From: an uncultured Ruminococcus sp.
Lineage (GTDB): Bacteria > Bacillota > Clostridia > Oscillospirales > Ruminococcaceae
Direction of reading: 5' to 3'
Length of the DNA: 14,208 nt
NCBI GenBank assembly: GCA_900752785.1
Contig: CAADWP010000115.1
Span: 1 to 14,208, forward strand
This document shows positions 14,147-14,208 of the stretch, one piece after another. Numbering within the stretch: the first letter of the stretch is position 1; every line of letters begins with the position of its first letter. The notes beneath the pieces are model-generated. The model saw only the letters and a list, made by a program, of their open reading frames with translations, was not told the DNA's origin and did not search any database. The position numbers and the translations under genes are program-made.

Positions 14147-14208
14147 TTATTCGTCATGATCTGTGCAGTTCATCCTATCGGCTTGTCCTGCTGCCTGACA
14201 TAGACACA
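14147..14208 (-). CDS. Possible C-terminal end of an upstream gene
   Basis: From the right edge an open frame of 19 codons (ending in ADRMNCTDHDE) reaches TAA at 14149-14147. Its base composition is richer in G and C than the adjacent intergenic DNA, as expected for coding sequence. I recognise no family and the piece is too short to be sure. If real, it belongs to another gene of the element or to the host chromosome next to the insertion site. Confidence 0.25.
   Translation of the reverse strand, partial: CLCQAAGQADRMNCTDHDE

Noticed and set aside
1..14208. CRISPR arrays, tRNA or rRNA genes
   Set aside because: I saw no regularly spaced repeats and no tRNA- or rRNA-like sequence on either strand.

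Overview
The window looks like part of an integrative or conjugative element from a gut-type Clostridia genome (Oscillospiraceae/Ruminococcaceae-like; inferred from gene content, low GC and Gram-positive ribosome sites, not from a marker gene). Every gene I can support lies on the minus strand, so transcription runs from right (14.2 kb) to left.

Right part, about 9.94-14.1 kb: three large-serine-recombinase-type genes in a row. The first (12540-14075) and third (9944-11566) are full length with resolvase, recombinase and zinc-ribbon domains. The middle one (11496-12440) has no catalytic domain and looks like a helper. A GATACC/GGTATC motif sits about 20-30 nt upstream of each start, and the first gene also has overlapping inverted repeats there.

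Middle-right, about 8.0-9.9 kb: an element 'backbone' operon of an amidoligase-family protein, a gamma-glutamylcyclotransferase-fold protein and a 91-residue protein. The left end (1-1.45 kb) carries matching backbone genes: a 276-residue protein of unknown function, a DUF4314-type protein and the 5' end of a cytosine-C5 DNA methyltransferase that runs off the window.

Between the two backbone blocks, about 1.8-7.99 kb, lies a strikingly AT-rich insert with a compact three-gene operon, in transcription order: (i) a RecF/Rad50-like P-loop ATPase; (ii) a 603-residue fusion of a MazG-like domain, a zinc-ribbon-like segment and an RlmN/Cfr-like radical-SAM domain; (iii) a 675-residue protein with an unknown N-terminal half joined by an octa-asparagine linker to a nucleoside-phosphorylase/nucleosidase domain like those used as effectors in phage defence. 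Position, composition and domain content make this the best candidate for an undescribed defence system: ATPase sensor or regulator, nucleotide- or RNA-modifying radical-SAM enzyme, and nucleotide-destroying effector. That assembly is inference.

Three details deserve attention. The ATPase is out of frame at a run of ten A, just after a well-placed start; one added A or a -1 slip restores Walker A. The radical-SAM enzyme keeps the methyl-carrier Cys of RlmN (C590) but by eye has Glu where the second catalytic Cys should be. The effector gene has a strong internal Shine-Dalgarno and ATG exactly at the domain boundary, which could release the nucleosidase domain alone. The flanks of the insert hold two gene-free stretches (about 570 and 670 bp) rich in hairpins.
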